Below are positions 24,501-36,420 of a stretch of DNA of 64,000 bases, piece after piece. How positions within the stretch are numbered: position 1 is the stretch's first letter; each line of letters opens with the position of its first letter. The position numbers and the translations under genes are program-made. This DNA comes from Dipylidium caninum (taxonomy: Eukaryota > Platyhelminthes > Cestoda > Cyclophyllidea > Dipylidiidae), in contig QEYB01001329.1 in the NCBI GenBank assembly GCA_017562135.1, positions 124,001 through 188,000 on the forward strand, given 5' to 3'. The notes beneath the pieces were generated by a model, which ran no database searches, was not told where the DNA came from, and was given only the letters and a program-made list of their open reading frames with translations.

Positions 24501-26500
24501 TCATAAATCGGAGGGGTGAACGAAGGGAGAAGATATTTCACCAGTTCACCAGTGGATTATGCTGCAACTACACCCATTGAAGGCACCATTTCTACGTCGG
24601 CGTTGGCAATGCACGATTTTCGACAGCGTCCAAAGGCGGACTTCATGATTAATGCGTATTCTTCGTTGCTGTCTGATTGGTGTTTCTAGGACATTCGTCG
24701 ATTGGTAGCAATGAGGTGGCGAATTACGAGTCGATACGCTCGCATCGACTGAAGTCAACTGGGCGGTCAATGAGCAACGGGGACTGGTTTCAAATCTTAC
24801 TCATCTTACTCATTGCTGTTGGCTCTCGTGGCCTATAAATTTGGAGACCTACACTGAATTCTCTTCAGTCCCGAATGCCGATTTTGTTGGAAAGGTGGGT
24901 TCTCATGTATGACCGTTTCACGAGTTGCTATTGGCCATGATGGATGAGGTGAATGGCTTGCGGGATGGCTCCTTTGACCTCCGTTGCAGATTTAATATCG
25001 AGGATAGGAAGGCGAAGAGACAACTTGATGAGGCGATTTTACCTGAGATGCTACAAAATCTCGGGGAAGAAAATTTGCGCCGAGGTGCGTAACGAGTACT
25101 TTTCGGAGCAAATTCCATCTTTTTTTCCTTAACACAAACTTGAAAGGCTTCAATGATGTCATGGCTTCTGTTTCGAAAGGTTGGCAGAACCGCATTGAAA
25201 GCTAAGTGGTGTGGGTGTGCGCGGAGGACAAGCGTCATGGTGGAGGAGAGAGTGGTTTTCTCTTCACAGGCTCAAGTTGACTGTGTGACCGAAAAGACGT
25301 TATGGGGAAGGCTGAACGATAAAGGATTTGAGACCCTTTCAAGCGGCGTTTTCATTGTGAGCAGGGCGAGATTAGTCTTAGGCCACTGAGACAGAACTCA
25401 TTCTTTTGGATGAACGCATCATTGGTATTGTGGTCTGCCGACCCTTCTACTCTACTCTTCCAGAGCCACTATTTTGAGTGAAGAAGGGGAGAGAAATATT
25501 GACAGTTACTGCGCTTCCCTACCATGGGAGTTGATTTATGTTGGCCGAGAAGATGCATCTGCGCGGTGTAAACACCGTACTGAGTTGATTCTTACCTGTC
25601 CACCTCATAGGCTAAACACGGAACTTCTTTTTTTCCATCTTTTCTACCACGCCACCACCTTATTTTAATGCTTTAGGCGACTCTACACTCAATGTAAAAC
25701 TTTTCTGTTGACAATGTATTGTTACGTAATACATGGTGCCACAAATGACAAGCGTGGGGAGAGAAAGGGGAAAAAATGGGAGGGAAGAATCTGAAGCAGG
25801 CCACGCAACAGAGGGAAATTCCGTGGCAAGTGGCCAAGGCGGCTGCTGCATGACGAGTGTGTACCGAAATTGGAGGACCCTGGAACATGTCACCATCTCT
25901 CCTCGCCTAACGTGTTTCAAGGTATACCACGATATCTCGTAAGTCTCTCCCAGTTATTTTGCTAGTTTCCGCCTCTTCGCTATCGCCTGCAGGGACCTCG
26001 CTGTCGCCGCCGTTGGCCGTAGAGGCGATGTTTATGTTGGACATGTCTTCTGAGCTGGTCAAACCATCCGTAACATCGCAACACGATAAAGGCGAGTTGT
26101 AGTAATCAAATGACTCTGAACCCGACAACAACCAACGCGTTTTCATTCTCTCACTATCGACATTCGTCTCTCCCCAAATTCCACTCGTCCTCTGACGCGA
26201 GTCACTAGTTTATTTGTTGTCATTCCTAAGGTTGCATCCAGATTGGCGCTTGCGCGTCCGAAGTGTTACCATCATCCATCGAATACCAGCCACTTCCTAA
26301 AAGCCGACCATTCCAGTTCACTGTCATAGTTTGCCACCGATGGTACACACGGATATTCGCAGTGAGCAATGGCCGCTCTCGGCAACCAGATTGCAAACTC
26401 GGACGAACTACTAGCGGTTGAATTGGAGCAACTGTCAGCTTTGACAAACGCTGTGGACATTCATTACCTAAAATCTCTTTCATCGTCTTTCAGTGTTACG
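21566..26500. other. Five kilobases with no recognisable gene
   Basis: Open frames reach 113 codons (21603-21944, plus) and 108 codons (23824-24150, plus). Both strands are equally open in places, for example 23835-24089. I looked for reverse transcriptase, integrase and transposase motifs in the translations and found none. I see no close copy of this stretch elsewhere in the window. Confidence 0.45.
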
Positions 26501-26639
26501 GATGACTCGACCACCTCAGAAGACAATGGAGAAGTTAGGCAGTCGGGAAATGAAAAGCAGGCGAATCGGAGAAGAAAGAGAGATTTGGGTGTAGAAAGCG
26601 TTTGTGTGTGTGAAAGCCGTCAAGGGGAATGGGCGTCGG

Positions 26640-26976
26640 CCTACCCCACGAAGTTGTGCAGAGCTGTAAGCAACAGTCTTGGAAGGGAAAGATTGGCAGT
26701 CGCCGAGGCGATGGACTGCTGAGCGCGTAGTGTGTCGCATGAGTTTGGAGGCTGTAGGCTGTTGGTTTTTGGTCGGTGGATGCATCGTGCCACCGGCACA
26801 TGCCGCGTTGAGTGCAATTAGCTGTTCTCCAACGAATCTCTCACCCACTGTTCCCTTCGCCGACTCGATATCCACCTTTCCTCCGACGTCTCTCTTACAA
26901 GCGGATTTACTTCCACAGGCTTCACTCTCACACGTTCATGAATCGACCTATTCTAGACCAAGTCAAGATCAACAGA
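26640..26976 (-). repeat. Diverged repeat flanking the left arm (partner 52957-53285)
   Basis: The plus-strand blocks GAGCTGTAAGCAACAG, AAAGATTGGCAGT, AGTTTGGAGGCTGT, TGAGTGCAATTAGCTGTT, CACTCGATATCC-like and CAGGCTTCACTCTCACACG all recur on the minus strand of 52957-53285, with many substitutions and gaps. It is homologous to the right flank but much less similar than the arms themselves. Confidence 0.85.
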
Positions 26977-27129
26977 CTTCGGGTTAATTTGCATTGTTGT
27001 GCAAATGGTCTGAGAACTACGCTCGTTGTCTCTCATATAGTGAGTGGTGAGCAAAGTTTCAATTAGGCGTAGACATCACCCTTGATTAAAATAAATCAAC
27101 TGACATTCAGTCACAACTGAGATGTGAGC

Positions 27130-28340
27130 TCGTAGGCGACTACCCACCCGCCACACCTCACCAGAGCCGTTATTTCACATCCGAATCAAAGGAGGTAAAG
27201 CGACCACTGAGTACACTCTCTTTCCACCATAGTTGGGTTGTCTGGCTCTGGTGAAGCAAATCAGTACGATAACGATGCTGTGTAGAGAAAACGGGCTCAC
27301 TGTGGCGTGACAGTGAAGAAGCAGGTCAAATCTTGCACTCTTGCGTGCCTCTTTTAACTTTCGAGGAGGTGAGTCCATTCGTCGGCTTTTATGGGAGATT
27401 TGTCGAAGTGCATCCTACACATCGTACATGCACTACAGTAAGGGCAACAACAACATAGGTCTGGTTGGTGAACACAACGCTCCTGCCTGCGGCAACATGG
27501 AGGCGTGGCTTACACGATTCTGTGTAGACGGAATCAAAAATCTGGCACGAATTTATTTCCCGACTGTGGCCATCAGTGAACACTTGTTTTCCGATGTCTC
27601 TGATGCAGAGGAAAATAGTCACTTTTGCTTCGAGGAAGCAATAGTAGAGTGGAGACTGTGCAGCCAGTGATCCCTCTGCTTCCAGCGACTCTCCTTTAGC
27701 TGCCCTATCTGCACTATCAAGCACAAATTACAGCATAATTTGACCGATTGATAAGTGCCACTTGCAGCCCATGCTTCATGGAACTGACGGAAGCCGTGTG
27801 ACCTAGCCTTCAATAGTCCCAAACGTCGATCGGCTTCTTTCGACTGCAACTCAGACTGTCAGAGGAGCCGCACCCGAGGTTGCGAAGACTGGGAACCTGT
27901 CGTCATCTTCTGTCAGTCTGTCCCCTAACGAGATCACTGGTCACCTGTGGCTAGAAGTCGGTTGACGAGTCTCATTCACGGCCGAAGTCTTCTCAATTGA
28001 AACTCCGCTTGCCACTCACTACACGGACAGGAGTGTAGACTACGAACTAACACAATTCAGCCAATGTTGGTAAAGAGAACGCAATACGCCGAATTGTATT
28101 ATAAGTGGAAGACTTGATTTGGCCACATTCTCGTCACAATGCGTCTTTCAGAGTAGGAAGTGTCGTCCTGACAGCGAAGTTAGTACCTCAGCTTCACAAC
28201 TTCGTGATCGGATGTGAAGGGGAGCGAAGGCCATGGCCGCTCCCTCACAGTGGGTCCAACCATACGGTGGCGCTAAAACACTGTGTTGGTGGAATTCTCG
28301 TCTTGTTCACTCCTATTGTGAAGGGTTTAGTTAACTCCTA
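27130..28340 (+). repeat. Composite repeat in left arm, plus orientation
   Basis: Module Q (27140-27370) has CCACACCTCACCAGAG, ACCACTGAGTACACTCTCTTT, TCTGGCTCTGGTGA and AGTACGATAACG. R is at 27375-27540. S is at 27545-27720, with GATGTCTCTGATGCAGAGG. P is near 27800-27860, with CAAACGTCGATCGGCTTC. T is at 27925-28035. A tail reaching 28340 is also shared with 36230-36420. The mirror copy is at 51590-52800. Confidence 0.85.
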
Positions 28341-28924
28341 AAAGCATCCTCAAGTATTCTGCCCACAGCAAGCAGTGAGGCCTCAGCAGACAAAAGGTAT
28401 TCTTTAAATTTGCTGACCCATGACTGTAAGCTAAATCCTCATCCCTCAGTTTATATCTTCATAGCCACAAATGGCAATAGAGGCATCTCTCCAAAATTTT
28501 TACATACAAAATTCTGAAGGTGAATCCTTATGCGAAAGTTCGTAGGACGTGAGTTTGTCCCACTTTTGCTTACAAACTGCGTCAACCGAAAGAAGCGTAC
28601 GCAAGACGGTCGAGGGACTGCATGTGGTGCAGCCGCGTGTGAGAATACCGACTCAATCGCCTCTCCATCCCGCGCGATGATCGACTCTCCCTGATTCTGC
28701 TGCCGGTCGAGTTGAGGAGAGGCGCGCTACTCCCATCACCTTTATTGTGACGGCGCAGAACCGCTCATTCAGCCTTTTGTCGTTGGTCTCTTCAACAATG
28801 TATACTTGTGGCCCGTGGCTGCTCACGTGCCAAGTTGATAGGCATCTACTTTTTGAGGTTGAGTTTCCCGAGTAGATCAGAAGAAACACCATAGTCAAAT
28901 CCTCGCATACAGATTACAACTGCG

Positions 28925-29575
28925 GTTTTCCAGCAGCACAGTGTGCGGTTTGCAAAGGGAACGTTGCTGAGGAACTCAAGGCTACCTAAACACCACACGT
29001 CGTGCCCATTGAAGGCCGGTCTGCAAAAGACTTGCAACGGCGCTGTGTCTCCAGCTTGGTTTTCGGAATGAACTGGGAAGACTGACTCACATGTGATCAA
29101 TGGCCAAACTTGTGAGGATAATATACTTCATTCTTATTACATCAGATAATTTGATAAGATGGAAGCGCGTAGCCCAGGTCTCGCAGGTGCCGCAGAATAC
29201 GACTGGCCACCGACACCCGGGCGTACTTCTCCCCCTTTAATTTCTCGGCTCTAGCCCTGCACTGCTTCGCTATAATGACTACATCTATCACCGTGGCCGT
29301 ATGGTTTCCCAACAAAACAAAGTCCATTTTGCAAAAGGAACGTTGGAGGGGAACTGAAGGCTCCTTAAACACCGCACGTTTTGCCCGTTGAAGTCGAATC
29401 TGCAGAAGACTTACAATCCCGTTGTGCCTCTAGTTTGATTATGCGGAAGGAAATGAGATACTGACCGGCACGTGCTCACTCACCCCACCCGTTGGGCTAA
29501 TATTTTTCTCATTATTTGAATAAATTTAATCAGAAGGAAGCGCACGGGTCATAAAGAGTCCAAATCTAGTGAAGC
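28925..29575 (-). repeat. Diverged tandem duplication inside left arm
   Basis: Two units, about 28925-29190 and 29310-29575, share in order: TTTGCAAA-GGAACGTT, GA-CTCAAGGCT-C-TAAACACC, TGCCC-TTGAAG, TCTGCA-AAGACTT, and at the end TTGATAAGATGGAAGCGC against TTTAATCAGAAGGAAGCGC. Identity is about 70%. On the minus strand each unit contains short peptides (76 and 84 codons), but no frame is conserved. Confidence 0.75.
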
Positions 29576-30499
29576 TAGGCCAAAGGATGGACAAAAAGGC
29601 CTAGAGCAGTACTCTACCAGCACAATCTGACTTAATTAGTTCTAAGCTGTTTACCATGAATTGACAACTTAGACGAAAAGGGGAACAAGTAAACTTACTA
29701 AACTAGACGTTTTCTCCTTCCAACCAACCTTCCACTACAGTCCCCCGCAGTTTTGCGTGTCACCTACACAGGTGGTGAGGATTTACCATCAAAAGGCATG
29801 CCTGTATCCAAATAGTGGCACCCCCAACCGACCAATCCGCAACCATACAATGAACTGCCACCCCTGATCCACTAAAACTATAGTAAAATATTCTCTTCCT
29901 TTTGCGCCACTTTCATTCATCTTTCTGAAGTAGGCAAATAGAGGCAACATGCCTACTGCGGGCAAGTGACATTGAGGGCTTGAGGACTAGTGAGGCTGAG
30001 GAGAATGGGACGAAAGTGGCGCTGAGAGGCACTTTTGCGGGGAGGGAGGCGAGAGAGGAGAGAGAGGTCAGAGGTGTGTGGAACGGTGGTAAGCAAAGGC
30101 AGCAAAGGAAGCGGGTTGATATTAAATAGAGTATTGACTGATTGCAAAATTATGGTTAATTGGAATGGAAATCGGTTCCCGCTTGCCTGCTACTGCTGCT
30201 AACATGTTTGTATGCCAATTGGCTGACGCTTTCGCGGCTTTGCCTTGAATTCTTCTGAGCTCTCAAAATGACACGCGCATGTCGAGCGGGTAACGGTTGG
30301 CAGAGAGGAGGATTCACTTGAAATTCCCGAGTGCAAAGCCGAAAGGGGAGATTCCGCGGGCCTAACGGTCAGTCGGCGCTTCAGCGGGTCGCCTAAAACA
30401 GAATGACGTTCTTGGCACTCTCTGACAAGCGTCAATGGGTGAACACGGTGAAAGCGCGATTGAGGAAATTTTTTGCACCCCGAAAACGTAGATTGGGGA

Positions 30500-32245
30500 A
30501 ATGGGTGCAGTAACACGACTTTGTCCACAACAGTCACACACTGCGAAGGTAAGAGCCAAGGCCGCATGCCGAACTCCACTTGTTAGTTATTTGCACGTCG
30601 CATTCTTCCAAGTCTGTGCGAAGACATTGTGCTCTGTAGAGCAGTTTAGTAGCCACGGCGAGAAAGTTTCCTACAAAAGGCGAACCACCCCAAGAATTTG
30701 GCCGATCCACGTCTTTTACTTAAACCTCAATTCAGAGCTTTGAGTCCTCTCTGACAAAACTGTCTCATAAGAGTTAGTCCGTCGTCCTCATCCATGCCCA
30801 TGTAGTAGGTGGGAAGCGGAGTCCCAATCAATATGACGGCAGGCGTGAATTAAACTCATCAACTGACATCCAGTCACAGGTGATCGATGTTTTCGTCAAC
30901 GATCAGACTGCTGGAAAATGACGACTGGTCTCAACTCTCTCCACTCTTGAGTGCTGCTCCCCTGGTCGCCTCAGTTGCAGTAGAAGGAAGCTGATCCACG
31001 TTTGGGCATATTTAAGGCTCCGTCGCGACGCTTGCCCACCCTCCCCCTTTGACTAGGAAGGTGCTGCAAGTTGCAAAATTCATTGCTTTATATCATGTTG
31101 CAATCGGCGTTTAATGACGCGGAAGTTCCAGCTAAAGACGGGTCTCTGGAATCAGAGAGATGATTAGCTGCACAGCCTTGACTCCCTCGGCTCACCGGTG
31201 GCGATTTCCCTCTGCATCAGACACGGCGAAAGCAAGTTTTCATTGAGGACCACAACGAGGAAAAAAATTCGTAACCGACTTTCTGTGCGGAGGAAATGTG
31301 AAGTAAAATGCTCAGCGCTGAGAGTGTTGGATATTCAGGCTTCCTAACTGCGTGCCGGATGTTGACTACCTTCATTCTTAGATGTCGTGCCGTCGCATTC
31401 CTAAGCATTAAAGAGTAGACCTCACCGCCGAAGGCAAGTTGATGTCTTTGTCTTAGTCGGGTAAGTGTCTAAATTAACGAAGGTGTAAGCCTCCACCCTT
31501 CACTTCAACCTTCTACGCAGTATCACATCAGCTCCGCCTCCATGTCGCCGCGACCTCGTCTTGTCGCACGCGAGTGAGGTCGTCCCTCCCTGTTCGGCAG
31601 GAGAGTTGTATCCACCAACCCGTGCAATGTTGCCGCTGCCCTTCCTATCTCGCATGTGCGATTTTCAGGATGTATTTCCGCAATGCTCTCACGAAAGCTG
31701 ACAAATTGCACACCATGATCAAAAGTGGAAAGAGGCATAAAGATGCTAAGGATTTGGCATACTTCTCCAATATCATACTACACTAACAAAACAATAGTAT
31801 CGGAATCCGTTCTCATAGCACGGCTTTGTTATCGTACTGGCTTGCCCTACCAGAGCCAGACAGCAAATTTGGCATGGAGAGAGGGTGTAATCAGTGGTTG
31901 TTCTACTTCCACTGAAATGGCGCCTCTGGCGAGGTGTGGCGTCGGTTTGAAACCAACTCGTGGCCTTCCACTGCTTGTCTACCTCTCTGTAATCAGGTTG
32001 ACATACTTGACACCTTCCTCGTGATGGAGAAGAGTGTCTTCAAGGTAAGAGTGAGGATAAAGAGAACAAGGCGGGTCTTGCTGACGGCTTCGCACAGATT
32101 AGCCGTCTCCCGAACTGTCACTGCGGCAGCTGATGTCTCTTTAACACAACACAAGTCTTTACGCAAGCCCAAGATGCTAGAAATTGGGCGACATGAGTTC
32201 TTGCAGAAAGTCTTCTTCAGCTGACACATGCGCATTAACAGCACC
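30500..32245 (-). repeat. Composite repeat in left arm, minus orientation
   Basis: Read on the minus strand: Q (32245-31790), R (31700-31520), S (31400-31140), P with a TTAAATATGCCC box (about 31040-30960), T (30890-30795), then a tail ending with CGGCATGCGGCC near 30565. It faces the copy at 27130-28340, so the arm carries two convergent composites. The mirror copy is at 47690-49430. Confidence 0.85.
31005..31035 (-). promoter_or_regulatory. TATA-like box in module P
   Basis: On the minus strand GGAGCCTTAAATATGCCC is followed by AAACGTGGATCAGCTTCC. This is the same arrangement as the other P modules. It is duplicated in the right arm near 48911-48935. A function is inferred only from conservation. 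Confidence 0.3.
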
Positions 32246-32264
32246 TTCTTAGTCGAAATTGTGA

Positions 32265-32300
32265 AAGCCCTGTGACGGGGTCTTAAATAGGCAGAGAGTG
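32265..32300 (+). promoter_or_regulatory. TATA-like box in a second P module
   Basis: CTGTGACGGGGTCTTAAATAGG matches the P core. The right-arm mirror (47632-47667) differs by one base (32281/47651), giving AAGGCCCC in place of AAGACCCC on that strand. It is the one substitution I noticed between the arms. Confidence 0.3.
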
Positions 32301-33003
32301 GAGACTAGTCGTCGTCCTCGTGTGGTGTAGCCGTCTCCGAGTTTACGTGTTTCATTCATTGAGGCACTCAGCGCAATGTTATTCTGTTACTCTCGTCATC
32401 GAATTGTTTTTAGATCACCAGCTTTGGCAATAAATGCATCGGGTACACATCTGTTTTTCTTGACCCCCACTGCATCTTTTGGCCACCATGGAAATGAGAA
32501 TTTCATGCTAGGCTCGATGGCGTAGCAGCTTATAGGGAGAGATGAGGCTCTACGCAGCATGTTGCCTACACTACACACAGTTTCCTCCTTGTCTTCCATC
32601 ACTCTCGAGCGAGATTACGCTGGTCGCCCACCATGCTCATAGACTGGTCGACTTGAATGTTCTCTTCCCCGGTGCAATCAAATTCTCTAATGTTGGATGG
32701 AAAAGTATGAAGCCACGAGTTACGTCACACTAAGCCACACCTTAGCTTTATGAAACGTCTTCTCCGCCTCCTTCCCTTCTCTCGGCTGAGAGACTTCATG
32801 CCACACCGCCGGTTAAGTTGCGTGTCTTGCGGGCACGTACATCATCTTATTGTGACTTTTTGGTCCCTAGTCATTTTGAGCAGCAGCCCCGCTCTGAACA
32901 CAGTAGAAAGAAACGTAAGCCGAAGTCGGGAATAAGTAGGTGGGCAATCAGATGGAAGAGGGCCAGCGAACGAGACTCATTGGCGACTTCTCCAGACTCC
33001 CGA

Positions 33004-33080
33004 AGTTGGTGACCGACTCCCCATTTGCAAGTGTGTGCTCTGCTCGAACTCAGCTGACTGCAGTTTCAGCCTATTTGGAG
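33004..33080 (+). repeat. Repeat L, copy 2
   Basis: It closely matches the minus strand of 2836-2912. Part of the same sequence (CCATTTGCAAGTGTGTG) also appears near 34950. Confidence 0.8.
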
Positions 33081-34789
33081 ACGGTGTGGGTCGCGGTGTT
33101 CACACAGTCCTCCGACAGTTGGATATCAAACCGTGTGGGCCACTCCAATCTGTTAACATGTCAATGATTGCTTACTTCCGTGTAATCAGATCTTTTTCTT
33201 CTCTCTCCTTTTGAAGTCCAGAGGCAAGTGGGTTGCGTTGAGTGACACAATGTCGGGGATCTAACCCATCCACCTGGGGTTCGAGCGACAGCAGAGAGGC
33301 GAAGTAGAGATAGGGCCGTGGCGGGGACAGGGAAACCCAGTTTTCGCTTTGCAACCTTACGAGCCAATGTGACACGCATGCCACCGGCGTGAAAAAGAGA
33401 AGGCTGCTGAGTGAATTGGCGTATACAAAACGTTCTGCGATCAAATCGTGAAGGAGGGAGTAGGAAGGATGAAAGTGGACAACCACCCTGTGACATCGTT
33501 TTGGATAACACAAAGAATGCTTCGTAGTGAATGTTGGATCGGTGTCCGTTTCCACCGCTCCCTTTTGAGAGGTGAAGTGTTACTTGATGGACACAACAAT
33601 TGGCAGCAGAGGTTCTAGCGTCCGCATGACCAACGAATATGAATGCTTAACCAACAGAAACCCACTTATTTGGCGGCACTGACTCACTCAGCAAGCCGTA
33701 ATTCTTATGCCAATTGCTCGAAGCCTCTCTCGGACCACGTATAGCGATAGACAGTTTGTGCCACATCTCAGCGCATGAAGAGATTTCATTGCGCACTTTT
33801 CGGTTGGGTTCAAATTCACTCTAATTTGTAGCTTTTCTGGGAGTGAAATGAACCGGTGAAGTGGGGCAACGAGTTGTTGTTGGGCAAAACGGAAGAGTGG
33901 ATCGGAGTGGATAAATAAACGTGAGCCACTCGCAAGCACATACGGTGCCTGGTGTGGGGACACACGGGGAATATCACTGATCAATACCTAGAGCCCCAAA
34001 TGTGTCCGATATCCGGAGAGGTTTCAGTCTCCGAGGAGTGGTGGGGAAACACGTCAATTAGCGCACGGAAGGTCAAAAAATTGCAAACCCGTTTCTATCT
34101 GCCATGAATTTATTCGAAAGCGAAGAAGCCAGATCCAAACGTTAACCACGATGGTCCTAGTGACGGTGCCGCCATCCTGGTAGTCGGAAAAGTCCTGCTC
34201 CACAGTGCCCTCTGCTGCGGGCGGCACGTAGCGCCTGAGGTCGGTGAGGTTTGCGCACGGCCGAGTAGCATGCCGCTAACAAGGTCATCCAGACTCCTGG
34301 CTCTGCTCTTCGCTACTTTACTTCTAAGGAGTCACCTTGTTACAGTTTTTTATTGCCCTCACGGCGCCGGGCTTGTAATTTCTTTGTTTGTTTGTTTTTC
34401 CATTTGCCGCTGCGTCTCAAACTTAATCCGAAAATAAATCAAACCGTAGTCGAAATGTCTAAGAAGGATGCCTCGACTACCTTCCAATTCACATCAAAAC
34501 AACTTGATGATACCTTCATGATTCTCAACGTGAAGTAGATTGGATTTACGCCTTCGCTTTCGAGTCAACTCTTCTGGCATGCAGGAACAGAAGCATTAGT
34601 CGCTGCACTCCAAAGGTATGCAACCTCGCTGAAGTTTCTCTCAGTTTTTTCGTCCAGCCCAAAACCTCACCTCTACGGCCAATCAAGACGACAATGACGA
34701 GAAGGAAAAACAGTCGTAATAACTGAAAGCACTGTCAAGCGCCTGCTTTTCTGGACAGGTAAAGCTGCAGCCAAATGAAACTGCCCGAC
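33081..34789. other. No recognisable gene
   Basis: Two overlapping minus-strand frames (116 and 127 codons at 33161-33555) lack recognisable motifs. A short TTTG repeat (three units) is at 34383-34394. A 27-codon peptide starting MSKKDASTTFQF at 34455 is too short to assess. Confidence 0.4.
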
Positions 34790-36420
34790 GTGTGAGTCTA
34801 TTGGAGGCCTTGTCGCAGGGCTTCCCTCAATTAGACCGGGTAGGCTTTACAAGTGGCGCTCCTTTTTCTGTCCTTTTCACATAATCTCTGTTTAGTGTAG
34901 CGGAGATGCTAGCTGAAGCAGAGTTACAGGGAGAAGTTATGTCGCCCATTTGCAAGTGTGTGACAGTGTGGATCTAACCGTGTCCTTCTCCAACTTCAAG
35001 GAGAAAGGCGGATGAACTACATGTAGACGGGACTCACACCCGATCCCAACATATGGTCCTTTTCCTGAGGTTTCATACTGCATTTGCATTATGCTCAGTG
35101 CATTGTTTTTTTACCTGCAGTCACAATCCAAATAAAATGATTTCGGGAAAGTAACTCTCTCGGCGACAGTTAGGAAGACGGATTGGAGAGTTGCAGAGAG
35201 GCCGTCGGAGGCCAGAAGTCGGTGTCTCTCTCTCCACCCTCAGTGGACTCTGACTCTGATGAGGCAAACCAGCGCGATAACGAGACGGTGAAGAGAGAAC
35301 GGACTGGGACACTACTGTTTTACTAGTGTGGTGTGACAGTGACGAAGTAGGGCATATCTTACACATCTTAAAATCTCCTTCCATTATCCGTCAGGTGGAT
35401 CCATTCACCAACATTCGTGAGAGAATTGCTAAATTGCATCTTAAACTTCCTATGTGCAGTGGACGAAGGGCAGCGACAACATTGGACGCAACGCTCCTGA
35501 CGACCAGTGAGAGAGACGGCCTCACTCGCCTGCGGCAAGACGAATTTGTGATGACATGGGGGCGGGGCAGATGCGATACCGTGTGGAATTTTAAAGAGGA
35601 AGGAGGAGGGTGGCACCTTCTGTGATGTAGGCATATGGCAGACTAAGACTGGAGCTTCTCTTCGCCAGAGGAGGAAAGCTTCACCACCCAACACTCACAG
35701 GTTAGCATTTTATATCACGTCTCTTTGGCATAGAAAGTCGGTCACGAATTTCCATTACCATTGTTGTTGTCAATAAAGCCTTGCTTCCCGAAGTCTCTGA
35801 TGTAGAGAGAAATGGCCGGTGGTACGTAAAGACAATAATAGCGGAGTAGAGACTGCGCAGACAGTGATCTCTCTGCTTCCAAGGACTCGTCCTTAGCTAG
35901 CACTTGCACCCCATTGAGCACAATTTGCAACTTGTTATGACGCAATGAAATGTGTAAACCGGAGCGTCTTCATGTTTGGAGTGGAGGGAAGCCTCGTGAT
36001 GGAGCTTTAAATGGGTTCAAATGTCGATCAGCTTCTTTTGACTGACGCTCAGACTGTACACAGGAGCGGCGCTTAATTATGCAGAGAGTAGGAATAGTCG
36101 TCATCTTCTCTCAGTCTTGTTCCTTGGCGAGATAACTTATCAACTGTGGCCGAATGTCAGTTGAAGAGTTTCATTCACAGCCGACGTCATCTCAACTGAA
36201 ACTCCGCATGTCACTCGCTACATGGGCAGGAGTGGAGTCGATAGACCAATGCATATTGGACAGTGTTGACGGAGGGGACCAAATACGCTGAATTGAAGTA
36301 TAAGTTGAAAAAGTGATTCAGGCACATTCTAGGCACAATACGGTTTTTACAGTAGCCTGTCTCGTCGTGGCTGCCAAACCGCTCTGCAGAGCATGTTGTC
36401 TTCAAGCGGCAGGTGTGTTG
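34790..36420 (+). repeat. Composite repeat copy, with leading reversed P
   Basis: 34790-34990 resembles a reversed P/S module (CTATTGGAGGCCTTGTCGCAGGG). Then follow Q at 35150-35390, R at 35395-35595, S at 35705-35935, P near 35985-36065 (GGAGCTTTAAATGGG, CGATCAGCTTCTTTTGACTG), T at 36125-36240, and a tail to 36420 (GCCAAACCGCTCTGCAGAGCA). The order equals that of the arm copies, at about 70% identity. Confidence 0.85.

Larger units (their letters stand above)
26977..32518 (+). repeat. Left arm of a large near-identical inverted duplication
   Basis: The reverse complement of this 5,542-base stretch reappears at 47413-52956. Positions pair so that left plus right equals 79931 at the inner end, 79932 through most of the arm and 79933 at the outer end. 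These shifts come from two 1-base indels: 5 T at 32454-32458 against 6 A at 47473-47478, and one extra G at 52235. The one substitution I found pairs 32281 with 47651. Every open frame in this arm has an identical mirror partner, which reflects the duplication and not selection. The arm contains composite elements at 27130-28340 (+) and 30500-32245 (-) and a diverged tandem duplication at 28925-29575. The inner end is abrupt after ATCGAGCC (read on the minus strand). The outer end lies inside older homologous repeat sequence. It may be a real palindrome kept uniform by gene conversion, a recent duplication, or an assembly artefact. Confidence 0.95.

Noticed and set aside
33161..33555. Possible fourth copy of repeat X on the minus strand
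   Set aside because: Only short similarities (CTCTGCTGTCGCTC, GCGAAAAC); too little to call.
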